From: Clostridiales bacterium
GTDB lineage: Bacteria; Bacillota; Clostridia; Christensenellales; Borkfalkiaceae
DNA length: 40,691 nucleotides
Direction of reading: 5' to 3'
NCBI GenBank assembly: GCA_022508285.1
Contig: JAFLVN010000011.1
Span: forward strand, 1-40,691
In this document: positions 22,564 to 31,545 of the stretch, piece by piece
Numbering within the stretch: position 1 is the first letter of the stretch
How the letters are laid out: each line of letters begins with the position of its first letter
Made by a program: the position numbers and the translations under genes
The notes under the pieces: model-generated
What the model was told of the DNA's origin: nothing
The model's input: the letters and a program-made list of their open reading frames with translations, nothing else
Database searches by the model: none

Positions 22564-24285
22564 TTAAGCACCCTCCTTTGCGTACTGCGAGTAGTGTATT
22601 TCACGGTAGAGTTCGCAGGATTTTATCAGCTCGTCGTGCGTACCTATCCCCGCCATTTTTCCGCCGTCTAAAACTATTATTTTATCGGCGTGGCGGATTG
22701 ACGAGGTGCGCTGGGAAACTATGAAGACCGTGGGTTTATAGTCGAGATTTTTGAGCGCCGAGCGAAGATTTGCGTCGGTAGCGTAGTCGAGCGCAGAGGC
22801 GCTGTCGTCAAGAATCAATATTTCGGGCTTTTTTACGAGGGCTCGGGCGATAGTCAGTCTCTGCCGCTGTCCTCCCGAGAAATTTTTGCCGCCCTGCTCT
22901 ACCCTCTCGTTCAGTCCTTCTGCCTTGGATGCGACCACGTCAGCCGCTTGAGCGACTTCTACGGCTTTTAAAATCTCCTCATCGGAAGCGTCGTTGTTGC
23001 CCCACTGCATATTTTCACGGATTGTGCCCTCAAAGAGGACGGCTCGCTGCGGCACTATTCCGCATTCACTGCGCAAATTATCGTCGCCTATGGCGTTGAC
23101 GTTCACTCCGCCTATCAGCACTTCGCCCTCGGTTGCATCGTAAAAATGCGGCAAAAGATTTACAAGCGAAGTTTTGCCTGCGCCCGTTCCGCCTATTATA
23201 CCGATAGTCTGACCCTTTTCGGCGGTGAAAGATATATTGTCGAGCGCATTTACTGCGGCGTTGCCGTAGTTTAAGCACACGTTTTTAAACTGTATATACG
23301 CTCCCTCTGCGGGCTCGGAATTTTCGCCGTGTATAAGCGAGGGTTGCATCATAAGAATTTCGTTTATTCTGCCGGCGCTCGCAAAAGATTTTGTTACGGT
23401 AATTATAAGGTTAGCCATCTTTATAAGCTCGACTAAAATCTGTGACATATAGTTATAGAGAGCAACGACCTGTCCCTGAGTTAAAAAATCACCCTCAACC
23501 CGAATTGCGCCTACATGTAAAAGAATTATTATCGCAACGTTTATAACGGCGTATGTAAGCGGGTTCATCAACGCAGAAATTCTGCCCACGAAAAGCTGGG
23601 ATTTTTTGAGTTCGGCATTGCGCAAGTCAAACTCTTTAATCTCGTCCTCTTCCTTGCAGAAAGCTCTTAAAACCCTTGCACCCGTGAGAGTTTCACGCAT
23701 GGTGGTTGTTACTCTGTCGAGCTTAGCCTGCGACTTTTTGTACAGAGGAATACTGACAGTCATAATGGTGAGTACTATAACGAGCAGCACGGCAATGACT
23801 ATCGCAAATATTCCGCCGACGATGGTATCGATTATAAGCGCCATTATCATTGCGCCGAAAACTATAAACGGCGAGCGCAAAAGTATCCTTAAAACGAGAT
23901 TGACTCCCGTTTGAAGCTGGTTAATGTCGCTCGTCATGCGGGTAATCATGCGGGGTGTGCCCAGTCCGTCTATCTGACTGTACGAGAGCGACTGCATTTT
24001 TTTGAATAAATCGTGCCGAAGCTCCTTTGAAAAGCCCACGGCGGCACGTGCGGCAAAGTACTGTGCCGCTATGGCGGCAACTAAGCCCACTACTCCGAGC
24101 GCAAGCAGAATAAGGCAGGCGTAAACGATATAGCTTACTCCCGCACCCCCGCCTATGCCCGTATCGATTATAGCCGCAACTATAAAGGGCACAAACAGCT
24201 CGAAACATGCCTCGAGCAATTTAAAGAGGGGCGCAAGCACCGTAATTAATTTGTAGTTTTTTAAGTACTTCAAGAGTTTGCGCAT
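22564..24285 (-). CDS. ABC exporter half-transporter with degenerate ATPase site
   Basis: The 573-residue protein has six transmembrane helices (1-320) plus an ATPase domain. Walker A is GGTGAGKTS and the signature FSGGQRQRL, but Walker B reads EILILDDSASALD: Asp replaces the catalytic Glu, and the switch His is replaced by Gln in VSQRTSS. This is the usual sign of the non-hydrolysing member of a heterodimer whose partner is the next gene. It is first in an operon with that partner and the ABC-F gene, with no gap between the two exporter genes. Confidence 0.92.
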   Translation of the reverse strand: MRKLLKYLKNYKLITVLAPLFKLLEACFELFVPFIVAAIIDTGIGGGAGVSYIVYACLILLALGVVGLVAAIAAQYFAARAAVGFSKELRHDLFKKMQSLSYSQIDGLGTPRMITRMTSDINQLQTGVNLVLRILLRSPFIVFGAMIMALIIDTIVGGIFAIVIAVLLVIVLTIMTVSIPLYKKSQAKLDRVTTTMRETLTGARVLRAFCKEEDEIKEFDLRNAELKKSQLFVGRISALMNPLTYAVINVAIIILLHVGAIRVEGDFLTQGQVVALYNYMSQILVELIKMANLIITVTKSFASAGRINEILMMQPSLIHGENSEPAEGAYIQFKNVCLNYGNAAVNALDNISFTAEKGQTIGIIGGTGAGKTSLVNLLPHFYDATEGEVLIGGVNVNAIGDDNLRSECGIVPQRAVLFEGTIRENMQWGNNDASDEEILKAVEVAQAADVVASKAEGLNERVEQGGKNFSGGQRQRLTIARALVKKPEILILDDSASALDYATDANLRSALKNLDYKPTVFIVSQRTSSIRHADKIIVLDGGKMAGIGTHDELIKSCELYREIHYSQYAKEGA

Positions 24286-24329
24286 ACTTTAAAAGTATAA
24301 CATTTATAAAACTAAAAAGCAAATATTGT

Positions 24330-24358
24330 TTGCAATTATTACTATAATTTGGTAAAAT
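24330..24358 (+). promoter_or_regulatory. Promoter touching the start of the RlmI-type gene
   Basis: TTGCAA (24330-24335), 17 bases, TAAAAT (24353-24358). Only six bases separate it from the ATG at 24365, so transcription would begin at or next to the start codon. An alternative TATAAT at 24343-24348 has no good -35. Confidence 0.55.
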
Positions 24359-24364
24359 TCGAGT

Positions 24365-25528
24365 ATGGGCTATTCGGTATTTTTAAAAAAGAACGAGGAA
24401 AAACGGCTTTTGGGCGGTCATAGCTGGGTGTACGCCAACGAAGTCGCAAAAATCGAGGGCAAGGACAAAAACGGAAGTCTTGCCACAGTGTACTCCTCTG
24501 ACGGAAGATTTATAGGCAAAGGCTACATAAATCACGCATCCAAAATTCTTGTGCGGCTGTTTATCAGAAATGATGGTATCGACGATAAAAAGTTTTATCT
24601 TGACAGAATAAAGGCGGCAAACGACTACCGCCTGCGGCTCGGCTATAATAACTCATATAGAATGGTATTTGCCGAAGCCGACGGCCTGCCTGCACTCATT
24701 ATCGACAGATACGGCGATTATCTTGTTATGCAGTGCCTCTCACTCGGCATCGATATGCGCAAAAAGCTGATTTGCGAGTGTCTTGTAGATCTGTTCTCAC
24801 CCAAAGGTATTTTTGAGCGCAGCGACGTTGCCGTTCGCAAAAAAGAAGGTCTGCCCGAAGTTAAGGGAATTTTATACGGCGAGGTGCCCGACTACTGCGA
24901 AATCTCGGAGAACGGAATTAAGATGCTTGTTGACGTTAAAAACGGGCAAAAGACGGGCTACTTTTTAGACCAGAAGGAAAACAGATTTGCGGCGAGGCGG
25001 TATGCACACGGTGAAGTTTTGGATTGCTTTTGCAACAGCGGAGGATTTTCGCTGAACGCCGCCACCGTTGCAAACAAGGTTATCTCCTGCGACATATCCG
25101 AGCTTGCCTTAAAGAACGTCAGGGACAACGCCGAGCTCAACGGCTTTAACAATATCGAGACGCTGTGCGGCGACGTGTTTGAAGTGCTGCGCAATTTTAA
25201 AAGGGATAAGCGGCAGTTTGACACGGTGATATTAGACCCGCCCGCATTCTGCAAGACGGCGGACGAAGTTAAAGACGCATACCGAGGATACAAGGATATA
25301 AACCTTACGGCGATGAAAATTGTTAATAGCGGCGGCTTTCTTATAACCTGCTCCTGCTCGCACTACATGTCGAATACACTTTTTGAAAAAATGTTGCAGG
25401 AAGCCGCAAAAGAGAGCGGAAGACAAGTGCGCTGCGTTGAAATAAAATCGCAGGCGCCCGACCACCCCGCGGCTCTCGGCGCCGAGGAAACGAGTTATCT
25501 GAAATTTTACGTATTGAACGTGATTTAA
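24365..25528 (+). CDS. rlmI: RlmI-type 23S rRNA (cytosine-C5) methyltransferase
   Basis: The 387-residue protein begins with a PUA RNA-binding domain (residues 1-80; GGHSWVYANEV), followed by a linker domain and a Rossmann methyltransferase. AdoMet motif I is VLDCFCNSGGFSLNAA (about 217-232), motif IV is ILDPPAFCK with the cysteine, and CSCSHYM follows with the second cysteine. It is related to E. coli RlmI, which modifies C1962 of 23S rRNA. It diverges from the ABC operon. No ribosome site is present and the promoter abuts the ATG, so the mRNA may be leaderless. Confidence 0.9.
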   Translation: MGYSVFLKKNEEKRLLGGHSWVYANEVAKIEGKDKNGSLATVYSSDGRFIGKGYINHASKILVRLFIRNDGIDDKKFYLDRIKAANDYRLRLGYNNSYRMVFAEADGLPALIIDRYGDYLVMQCLSLGIDMRKKLICECLVDLFSPKGIFERSDVAVRKKEGLPEVKGILYGEVPDYCEISENGIKMLVDVKNGQKTGYFLDQKENRFAARRYAHGEVLDCFCNSGGFSLNAATVANKVISCDISELALKNVRDNAELNGFNNIETLCGDVFEVLRNFKRDKRQFDTVILDPPAFCKTADEVKDAYRGYKDINLTAMKIVNSGGFLITCSCSHYMSNTLFEKMLQEAAKESGRQVRCVEIKSQAPDHPAALGAEETSYLKFYVLNVI

Positions 25529-25598
25529 GGCAAAATCGGCTCAAAATCAGCCGTTTATGCGTGACATAGTACTTTGTAAAGTTATAAAAATAAACAAA

Positions 25599-25624
25599 AA
25601 ACCGCAGCGTTTGCTGCGGTTTTA
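25599..25624. terminator. Bidirectional terminator between rlmI-like gene and serS
   Basis: AAACCGCAGC (25599-25608), loop GTTT, GCTGCGGTTT (25613-25622). A-run before and T-run after the stem serve both converging genes. Confidence 0.88.
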
Positions 25625-25641
25625 CTTGTTTTTATGAAAGA

Positions 25642-26934
25642 TTATTTGTTTACGGATATTTTGTCCTTGCCGCCCATGTACTTGCGCAAAGGCTCGGGAA
25701 TATATATACTTCCGTCCGCTTGCAGGTGATTTTCAAGGAAGGCTATAAGCATTCTGGGAGGCGCTACCACCGTGTTGTTGAGGGTGTGCGCAAACTCGTT
25801 TCTGCCCGTCTTTGAGTTCTTGTAGCGGATACCCAAGCGGCGTGCCTGAGCGTCGGTCAGGTTGGAGCAACTGCCCACTTCGAAGTACTTGCCCTGACGG
25901 GGACTCCACGCCTCTATGTCGCAGCTCATATACTTCAGGTCTGCCAAATCTCCCGAGCAGCAGATAAGCTGACGGACGGGTATTTCGAGAGATACGAAAA
26001 GCTCGACGGTATAACGCCACATTTTTTCGTACCACTCCTCGCTTTCCTCGGGTTTGCAGATTACAATCATCTCCTGCTTTTCAAACTGGTGAATACGGTA
26101 GATGCCACGCTCCTCAAGACCGTGAGCTCCTTTCTCCTTTCTGAAACAGGGGGAATACGAGGTGAGTGTTTGGGGGAGCGAATTTTCCGGCAAAGTCTGT
26201 CCCATAAATCTGCCTATCATGGAGTGCTCGGATGTGCCTATAAGGTATAAATCCTCACCCTCGATTTTATACATCATTCCCTCCATTTCCTCAAAGGACA
26301 TGACGCCCGATACGACGTCGCTCCTTATCATGAATGGCGGTATGCAGTAGGTGAAACCCTTGTCAATCATGAAGTCTCGGGCATAGGTTAAAACTGCCGA
26401 GTGAAGGCGGGCGATGTCGCCCGTAAGATAATAAAAGCCGTTTCCGCTTGTGCGCCTTGCGCTGTCGAGATCGATGCCGTTGAGCTTTTCGAGGATATCA
26501 ACGTGGTATGGAACGTCGAACGCCTTGGGTTTTGCTTGCAAGAATACCTCACCTTGAACGTTCTGACTGTCATCCTTGCCGAGAGGGACGTCGTCTGCAA
26601 TTATATTGGGGATTGCGCAAAGCGCCTTTTTGAGTGCGGCTTCAACCTCCACGCACTCCTTTTCAATCTCGGTCACACGGTCGTTGTTTGCCTTTGATGC
26701 GGATTTAGCTTCTTCAGCCTCCTCCTTTTTGCCCTCACGCATAAGCGTGCCGATGAGTTTTGCGAGCCTGTTGCGGTCGGCACGGCGGGAATCCCCCTCC
26801 TGCTGCAACTCTCGGCGCTTTTTATCGAGAGATAAAACCTCGTCCACGAGTGGCAATTTGTGGTGCTGGAACTTTTTTTTGATATTTTCCCGAACGGCTT
26901 CGGGGTTTTCACGTATAAAATTGATATCAAGCAT
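25642..26934 (-). CDS. serS: Seryl-tRNA synthetase
   Basis: The 430-residue class II synthetase charges tRNA-Ser. An N-terminal antiparallel coiled coil (about residues 30-105) binds the long variable arm of tRNA-Ser. The catalytic core has motif 2 (SPCFRKEKGAHGLEERGIYR) and motif 3 (NNTVVAPPRMLIAFLENH). There is no editing domain and no T-box leader. The -10 box is only 6 bases from the ATG, and no ribosome site is visible. A serine tRNA gene is also in this window (6486-6576). Confidence 0.96.
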   Translation of the reverse strand: MLDINFIRENPEAVRENIKKKFQHHKLPLVDEVLSLDKKRRELQQEGDSRRADRNRLAKLIGTLMREGKKEEAEEAKSASKANNDRVTEIEKECVEVEAALKKALCAIPNIIADDVPLGKDDSQNVQGEVFLQAKPKAFDVPYHVDILEKLNGIDLDSARRTSGNGFYYLTGDIARLHSAVLTYARDFMIDKGFTYCIPPFMIRSDVVSGVMSFEEMEGMMYKIEGEDLYLIGTSEHSMIGRFMGQTLPENSLPQTLTSYSPCFRKEKGAHGLEERGIYRIHQFEKQEMIVICKPEESEEWYEKMWRYTVELFVSLEIPVRQLICCSGDLADLKYMSCDIEAWSPRQGKYFEVGSCSNLTDAQARRLGIRYKNSKTGRNEFAHTLNNTVVAPPRMLIAFLENHLQADGSIYIPEPLRKYMGGKDKISVNK

Positions 26935-26940
26935 AGATTA

Positions 26941-26969
26941 ATTATAATGCAAAAATTTACCAAATGCAA
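26941..26969 (-). promoter_or_regulatory. Promoter abutting the serS start codon
   Basis: On the minus strand TTGCAT (26969-26964), 17 bases, TATAAT (26946-26941), then six bases to the ATG at 26934. This predicts a leaderless serS mRNA. Confidence 0.7.
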
Positions 26970-26988
26970 TTAAATTGCCCGTAATATC

Positions 26989-27017
26989 TTGAAAAACGGT
27001 TTTTTTTGTGGTAAAAT
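26989..27017 (+). promoter_or_regulatory. Promoter of the P-type ATPase gene
   Basis: TTGAAA (26989-26994), 17 bases, TAAAAT (27012-27017) with an extended TGG. It leaves a leader of about 30 bases. Confidence 0.65.
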
Positions 27018-27054
27018 ATATTTTAGGTAATTATCTAATTAATGTAAAACTACT

Positions 27055-29715
27055 ATGAGTAAGATTTTTTTCAGAAGTTCGGATAAAACCGAAAATAAAA
27101 AACAAACTCCTGCGACTGAGGAAGCTGCCGTAACTACCGACAAGAGCGTTCAGATGACTCTGTTCCCTGCCGACGATAGCTCTGCCGAAGCGGCGAAGAC
27201 GGAAGCGTTTGATAAGAATAAGCTTTTAAAGCACTTTAAACGGCATTCCAACAAGGAAATCGTCACCAAAGTAGACAGATTTTCTCCCAAGCTCAATTAC
27301 GGACTTACCTCCGCTCAGGTGGAAACGAGGTTCAAGCAATTTTTGTTTAATACCTCCAACAAGCAATATTCCCGTTCATATGCGAGTATATTCATTGGCA
27401 ATATCTGCACGTTCTTTAACCTCCTCTGTCTTTTGGCGGGCATTGCGCTGATTCTTGCGAACACTCAGGGTATTTCAAACTACCTCGTGCTTGTGATAAC
27501 CACCGCCAATATAGCGATAGGAATTATACAGGAAATACGCTCAAAAATCTCCATCGACAAGCTCGCAATCCTCGCTTCAAACACCGTTAAAGTAATGCGG
27601 GACGGAGAAATTGTTGAAATTCCGTCAAAGGAAATAGTTTTAGACGACGTAATTATTTTGGAGACAGGTAATCAGATTCCCGCAGACTGCATACTTGCCG
27701 AGGGTTCGGTTGAGGTAAACGAGAGCTTGCTTACCGGCGAGAGTATACCCATAAAAAAGGCGGTTGGCGATATTTTATATGCCGGTAGTTTTATATCAAG
27801 CGGCAGCGGCAAATTCAGAGTTGAAAAGGTCGGCAAAGACACCTACCTTGAAAAGCTGACCGCAAAGGCGAAGAAATATAAGCGCCCCAACTCCGAGCTT
27901 ATGAACTCCACAAAGCTCATAATCAAGTTCATATCCATACTTATAATCCCCGTTGCGATAGGAAGCTTTTTAATAGCTTACCACTATTCGCACAATGATT
28001 TGGCAGGGCTTTCTAAAGTAATCCCCGGGCTCTTGAATCAGGAAACAAGCTACGCCATTCAGCGAACGTGTACGGTTGTGATAGGTATGATTCCTTCGGG
28101 AATGCTTCTACTCACTTCCGTTGCGCTTGCCGTCGGTATTTTGCGGCTTGCAAAGAGTCAAACGCTTGTGCAGGATATGTATTCCCTGGAGATGCTCGCC
28201 CGAGTGAACGTTTTATGCCTTGACAAGACGGGCACAATTACGGACGGCAGAATGAGGATTAACGACAGCGTAATACTCAATACCGTTGGCGACCTATCGT
28301 TGACCGATATTATGGGTAGCATGCTTGCGAGCTTACAGGACAACAATCAAACTGCTATTGCGCTCTATAATCATTTCGGGTACAGCGACAGGCTGACACC
28401 CGTAACGAAAATACCCTTCTCTTCAAAGAGAAAGCTTTCGGCTGTAACATTTGAAGACGTTGGAACGTTCGTTATGGGAGCGCCTGAATTCGTACTCAAG
28501 CCCTATCCCGCCAAAGTGGAAAGAATTGTGAAGCAGTATGCGCAGATGGGATTGAGAGTTATCGTGGTGGCGCACTCCACAGCGGCAATCGTTTCAGACA
28601 AACTGCCCGCCGTTTTAAAGCCTATTGCGATTATTTCGCTTGCAGACAATATCCGCGAGGACGCGATTAATACTATAAATTGGTTTAAAGAAAATGACGT
28701 TGCCGTAAAGGTTATTTCGGGCGACAATCCCGTTACGGTTGCCGAAGTGGCAAGGCGGGCCGGAATCGAAGGTGCGGATAAGTTTATTTCGCTTGACGGA
28801 CTGAACGATCAGGAAGTTGAAAACGTTGCAAATAAATATACCGTATTCGGCAGAGTTTCGCCCGAACAGAAGGCGATTTTAGTGCGTTCGATTAAATCTG
28901 CGGGCAATACGGTTGCCATGACCGGCGACGGCGTAAACGATATTCTGGCACTGAAAGAGGCCGACTGCGCCGTTTCGGTTGCTTCGGGTAGCGAGGCGGC
29001 GAGAAACGTAAGCCACCTTGTGCTGATGGACAACAACTTTAATTCCATGCCCAAAGTTGTTGCAGAGGGCAGACGGGTTATAAATAACATTAAAAACTCC
29101 TCCTCTCTGTACCTGATGAAAACGCTGTTTACGGCTATTCTTGCAATCATTTGTATCGCCATGGGTCAGCCGTACCTCTTCATGCCGTCGAATATGTTGC
29201 TCTTGGAGACGGCTATTATCGCAATTCCCTCCTTCTTCCTGTCGCTTCAACCCAATAAGGACAGAGTGCAGGGCAAGTTTATAACTCACGTTATGAGCGG
29301 CGCTATTACAGGTGCGCTGGTTATGATTATATGCGTTATGTCAATGTATCTGACAAGAGTGTTTGCGCCGTCGGAATTTAACCTGTATTACAAGCCGATG
29401 TGCATGATTGCACTGACATTCTCGGGATACGTGATGGTTTACAGAATATGTAAGCCGCTGAACGTATATCGAGCCGTGCTGTGCGCCGCAGTGCTGTCTG
29501 TATGTATTTTAGGCTTTGCAATTCCGATTGTTACCGACAAAATGTTCTACGAAGGTTGGAAAAATCTGCATTGGAACTATCCATACATACTGATTGTAGT
29601 AGTTGTGATAGAGGCGGCTTTCCCGATTTCGGGCTGGCTTATGAGCCTGATGCATATCATTATGCCGTCGGCAAAAAGCGCCAAGTTGCATTTTAAGGCC
29701 CAACCTAAAAATTAG
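27055..29715 (+). CDS. Cation-transporting P-type ATPase (CtpE-like)
   Basis: The 886-residue integral membrane pump has the P-type ATPase layout: N-terminal cytoplasmic region rich in Lys/Ala/Glu (1-75), helices near 100-150, an actuator domain with LLTGES, phosphorylated Asp390 in CLDKTGTITDG, and TGDGVNDILALKEADCAV in the P domain. Six C-terminal helices follow. The hinge sequence and the GSEAARNVSHLVLMDNNF segment resemble the CtpE branch, shown in mycobacteria to handle Ca2+. The ion here is an inference. Its N terminus is long and of low complexity. No Shine-Dalgarno precedes the ATG. Confidence 0.88.
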   Translation: MSKIFFRSSDKTENKKQTPATEEAAVTTDKSVQMTLFPADDSSAEAAKTEAFDKNKLLKHFKRHSNKEIVTKVDRFSPKLNYGLTSAQVETRFKQFLFNTSNKQYSRSYASIFIGNICTFFNLLCLLAGIALILANTQGISNYLVLVITTANIAIGIIQEIRSKISIDKLAILASNTVKVMRDGEIVEIPSKEIVLDDVIILETGNQIPADCILAEGSVEVNESLLTGESIPIKKAVGDILYAGSFISSGSGKFRVEKVGKDTYLEKLTAKAKKYKRPNSELMNSTKLIIKFISILIIPVAIGSFLIAYHYSHNDLAGLSKVIPGLLNQETSYAIQRTCTVVIGMIPSGMLLLTSVALAVGILRLAKSQTLVQDMYSLEMLARVNVLCLDKTGTITDGRMRINDSVILNTVGDLSLTDIMGSMLASLQDNNQTAIALYNHFGYSDRLTPVTKIPFSSKRKLSAVTFEDVGTFVMGAPEFVLKPYPAKVERIVKQYAQMGLRVIVVAHSTAAIVSDKLPAVLKPIAIISLADNIREDAINTINWFKENDVAVKVISGDNPVTVAEVARRAGIEGADKFISLDGLNDQEVENVANKYTVFGRVSPEQKAILVRSIKSAGNTVAMTGDGVNDILALKEADCAVSVASGSEAARNVSHLVLMDNNFNSMPKVVAEGRRVINNIKNSSSLYLMKTLFTAILAIICIAMGQPYLFMPSNMLLLETAIIAIPSFFLSLQPNKDRVQGKFITHVMSGAITGALVMIICVMSMYLTRVFAPSEFNLYYKPMCMIALTFSGYVMVYRICKPLNVYRAVLCAAVLSVCILGFAIPIVTDKMFYEGWKNLHWNYPYILIVVVVIEAAFPISGWLMSLMHIIMPSAKSAKLHFKAQPKN

Positions 29716-29727
29716 AATTGTAAAGAA

Positions 29728-29762
29728 AAGTGCGGCTACCTTGTAGGTAGCCGCACTTATTA
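29728..29762. terminator. Bidirectional terminator between the ATPase and aminopeptidase genes
   Basis: AAGTGCGGCTACC (29728-29740), loop TTGTA, GGTAGCCGCACTT (29746-29758), a 13-bp perfect stem between converging genes. Confidence 0.88.
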
Positions 29763-29768
29763 TATAAT

Positions 29769-30995
29769 TTAAATTGCCCAGTTGCCGTTTTTGAATATCT
29801 GTATGCGCTTTCCGTCTTCGGTAACGCCTACAATCGACATATCTTTGCTTCCAATCATGAAGTCAACGTGAATCATGGATTCGTTTATTCCCGCCTTTTT
29901 GCACTCTTCGGACGTCATCTTTTCAAAGCCCTGAATGGTTTCGTTGAAGCCTCTGCCGACTGCCAGATGGCAGCTTGCGTTCTCGTCGAATAAGGTGTTG
30001 TAGAAAAGGATACCCGTGTTGTTTATGGGGCTGTCGTAAGCGATTAACGCAACCTCGCCAAGATATGCCGCACCCTCGTCCATAGCTACCATCTTTTCGA
30101 GAACGTCCTGATTCTTTTCTGCGCCAACTTCAACTACCTTGCCGTTTTCAAAGCGCATCCAGAAGTTTTCGATGAGCTTGCCCTGATAGGATAAAGGCTT
30201 TGTTGAAACGACTTTGCCCTCCGCCTTGCCGCGCATGGGCGAGGTGAACACTTCTTCGCTGGGAATGTTGGGGTTGAAATAAATTTTAGTTCCGAGAGTG
30301 GTCTCTCCGCCGCCGACAAATCTGCCGATAGGGTTCAAGCCGACTTTGAAGTCGGTGCCGTTTGAACTCTTATATTCAAGGCTTGCAAGTTTGTAATCGT
30401 TAAGAATTTTGCAGTGCTTTGCAAGCTCGGCATTGTGCTTTCTCCATTCTTCGATGGGATCTTCGTATACTCTCGAAGTGGAAAGTATTGCCTCCCACAG
30501 CTTTTCAACCGCATTGTCAACAGGGAGCTTGGGGAAAATTTTGTGCGCCCACTCTTTGCCGGGAACTGCGCAAATGCACCACTGATACTTGCTTTCGAGA
30601 GCGTCGCGGTAGGGCTTTATAATGGGGAAGCGGGCCATACCGGACTTGGCTATTTTTTCGCTGTCCGTGCCGTTCAAGCCGTCGGGGTCGTCGGAATCAA
30701 GCCACAACAGGCAAGGGAGTTTATCTACCTTGTGCTGCCACTCAGCCTTTTCGATATCCGTTACTTCGGAGAGCGTTTCAAGCGTTCTGTAGTTATAGTT
30801 AAGCTTGTCAATGGGCATATAGTCCCATTCCATCTTAACTTTGGAAGCGCCCGCCTTGTAGCACTCCTCAACTACCATAGCGGCAAACTCGGGCTGGTCG
30901 AGCCCTGCTTTAACTATTACTTCCTGTCCTTCGTGCACGTTCAAGCCGCACTTAACTATGAGTTCGGCGTATTTTTGTAATCTTTCCTTTTGCAT
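29769..30995 (-). CDS. M29-family aminopeptidase
   Basis: I place the start at 30995 (MQKERLQKYAEL) because AAGGAA lies just upstream; an in-frame codon further up at 31043 has no such site. The product has 408 residues. It matches clan M29 (AmpS, PepS) metallo-aminopeptidases: EGQEVIVKAGL near the N terminus, NPNIPSEEVFTSP, the metal-binding E of GEVALI followed by NNTGILFYNTLFDENASCHLA, and HVDFMIGSKDMSIVGV at the C terminus. It removes N-terminal residues from peptides in the cytoplasm. It stands as a single gene. Confidence 0.93.
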   Translation of the reverse strand: MQKERLQKYAELIVKCGLNVHEGQEVIVKAGLDQPEFAAMVVEECYKAGASKVKMEWDYMPIDKLNYNYRTLETLSEVTDIEKAEWQHKVDKLPCLLWLDSDDPDGLNGTDSEKIAKSGMARFPIIKPYRDALESKYQWCICAVPGKEWAHKIFPKLPVDNAVEKLWEAILSTSRVYEDPIEEWRKHNAELAKHCKILNDYKLASLEYKSSNGTDFKVGLNPIGRFVGGGETTLGTKIYFNPNIPSEEVFTSPMRGKAEGKVVSTKPLSYQGKLIENFWMRFENGKVVEVGAEKNQDVLEKMVAMDEGAAYLGEVALIAYDSPINNTGILFYNTLFDENASCHLAVGRGFNETIQGFEKMTSEECKKAGINESMIHVDFMIGSKDMSIVGVTEDGKRIQIFKNGNWAI

Positions 30996-31088
30996 AAAAA
31001 ATTCCTTTTTATTTTTATTGTAAACATAAAATTTACAACTCAACCAAAGATATGCAAAAATTTTAGTTAAAATTTTTAGATATATAAA

Positions 31089-31117
31089 AAAAGACAGCCG
31101 CTTTGCGGCTGTCTTTT
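31089..31117 (-). terminator. Terminator of the QVVAG-motif gene
   Basis: AAAAGACAGCCGC (31089-31101), loop TTT, GCGGCTGTCTTTT (31105-31117). On the minus strand a T-run follows. Confidence 0.85.
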
Positions 31118-31124
31118 GTTATAT

Positions 31125-31394
31125 TCAGTTTTCAATGTCATTGAGTTTGATAATGTTGCCGCGTTGTATTTCTCCGTTGGGTTTAACCCAAACGTTAACA
31201 ATCACGCCGTACTTTTCAGGATTCGGAACTACGGGCGACGCATTGCAGATATATCTTAAGTTTGTGCCTGCTACTACCTGCGACTGTACCAAAAGCGGTT
31301 CATAGTGAACACCCAATAAGTCTTTAAATGCCTCGTCGAAAATCCTTGTTGCCTCTACATCCAACTGCTTGAGTTCGCTGTAAGATCCTACCAT
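31125..31394 (-). CDS. Small cystatin-like protein with a QVVAG motif
   Basis: The start at 31394 (MVGSYSELKQLD) is favoured because AGAGGA precedes it; the longer frame to 31490 lacks a ribosome site. The 89-residue product has no signal peptide. It contains SQVVAGTNLRYIC, matching the QxVxG loop of cystatins, after a helix and before two likely beta strands (YGVIVNVWVKPNG). Similar small proteins are found in bacteria as cystatin-fold proteins. Protease inhibition is only suggested by the motif. It is a single gene with its own terminator. Confidence 0.75.
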   Translation of the reverse strand: MVGSYSELKQLDVEATRIFDEAFKDLLGVHYEPLLVQSQVVAGTNLRYICNASPVVPNPEKYGVIVNVWVKPNGEIQRGNIIKLNDIEN

Positions 31395-31545
31395 TTTTAT
31401 TTCCTCTTTGATTTTATTCAGACTATTTTTCGTCTGTAGTTTCATTCTAACATCCGAAAATTTCTTAGTCAATAGAAACAAAAATTTCACAAAATTTCAC
31501 AGAAAAATACGTAACTTTTAATGACTTTTAATCGTCTTTATTATA

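Noticed and set aside
26935-27054. T-box leader for serS
   Set aside because: The serS promoter is six bases from the ATG, so there is no room for a T-box; no T-box sequence (TGGNACCGCG) is present.
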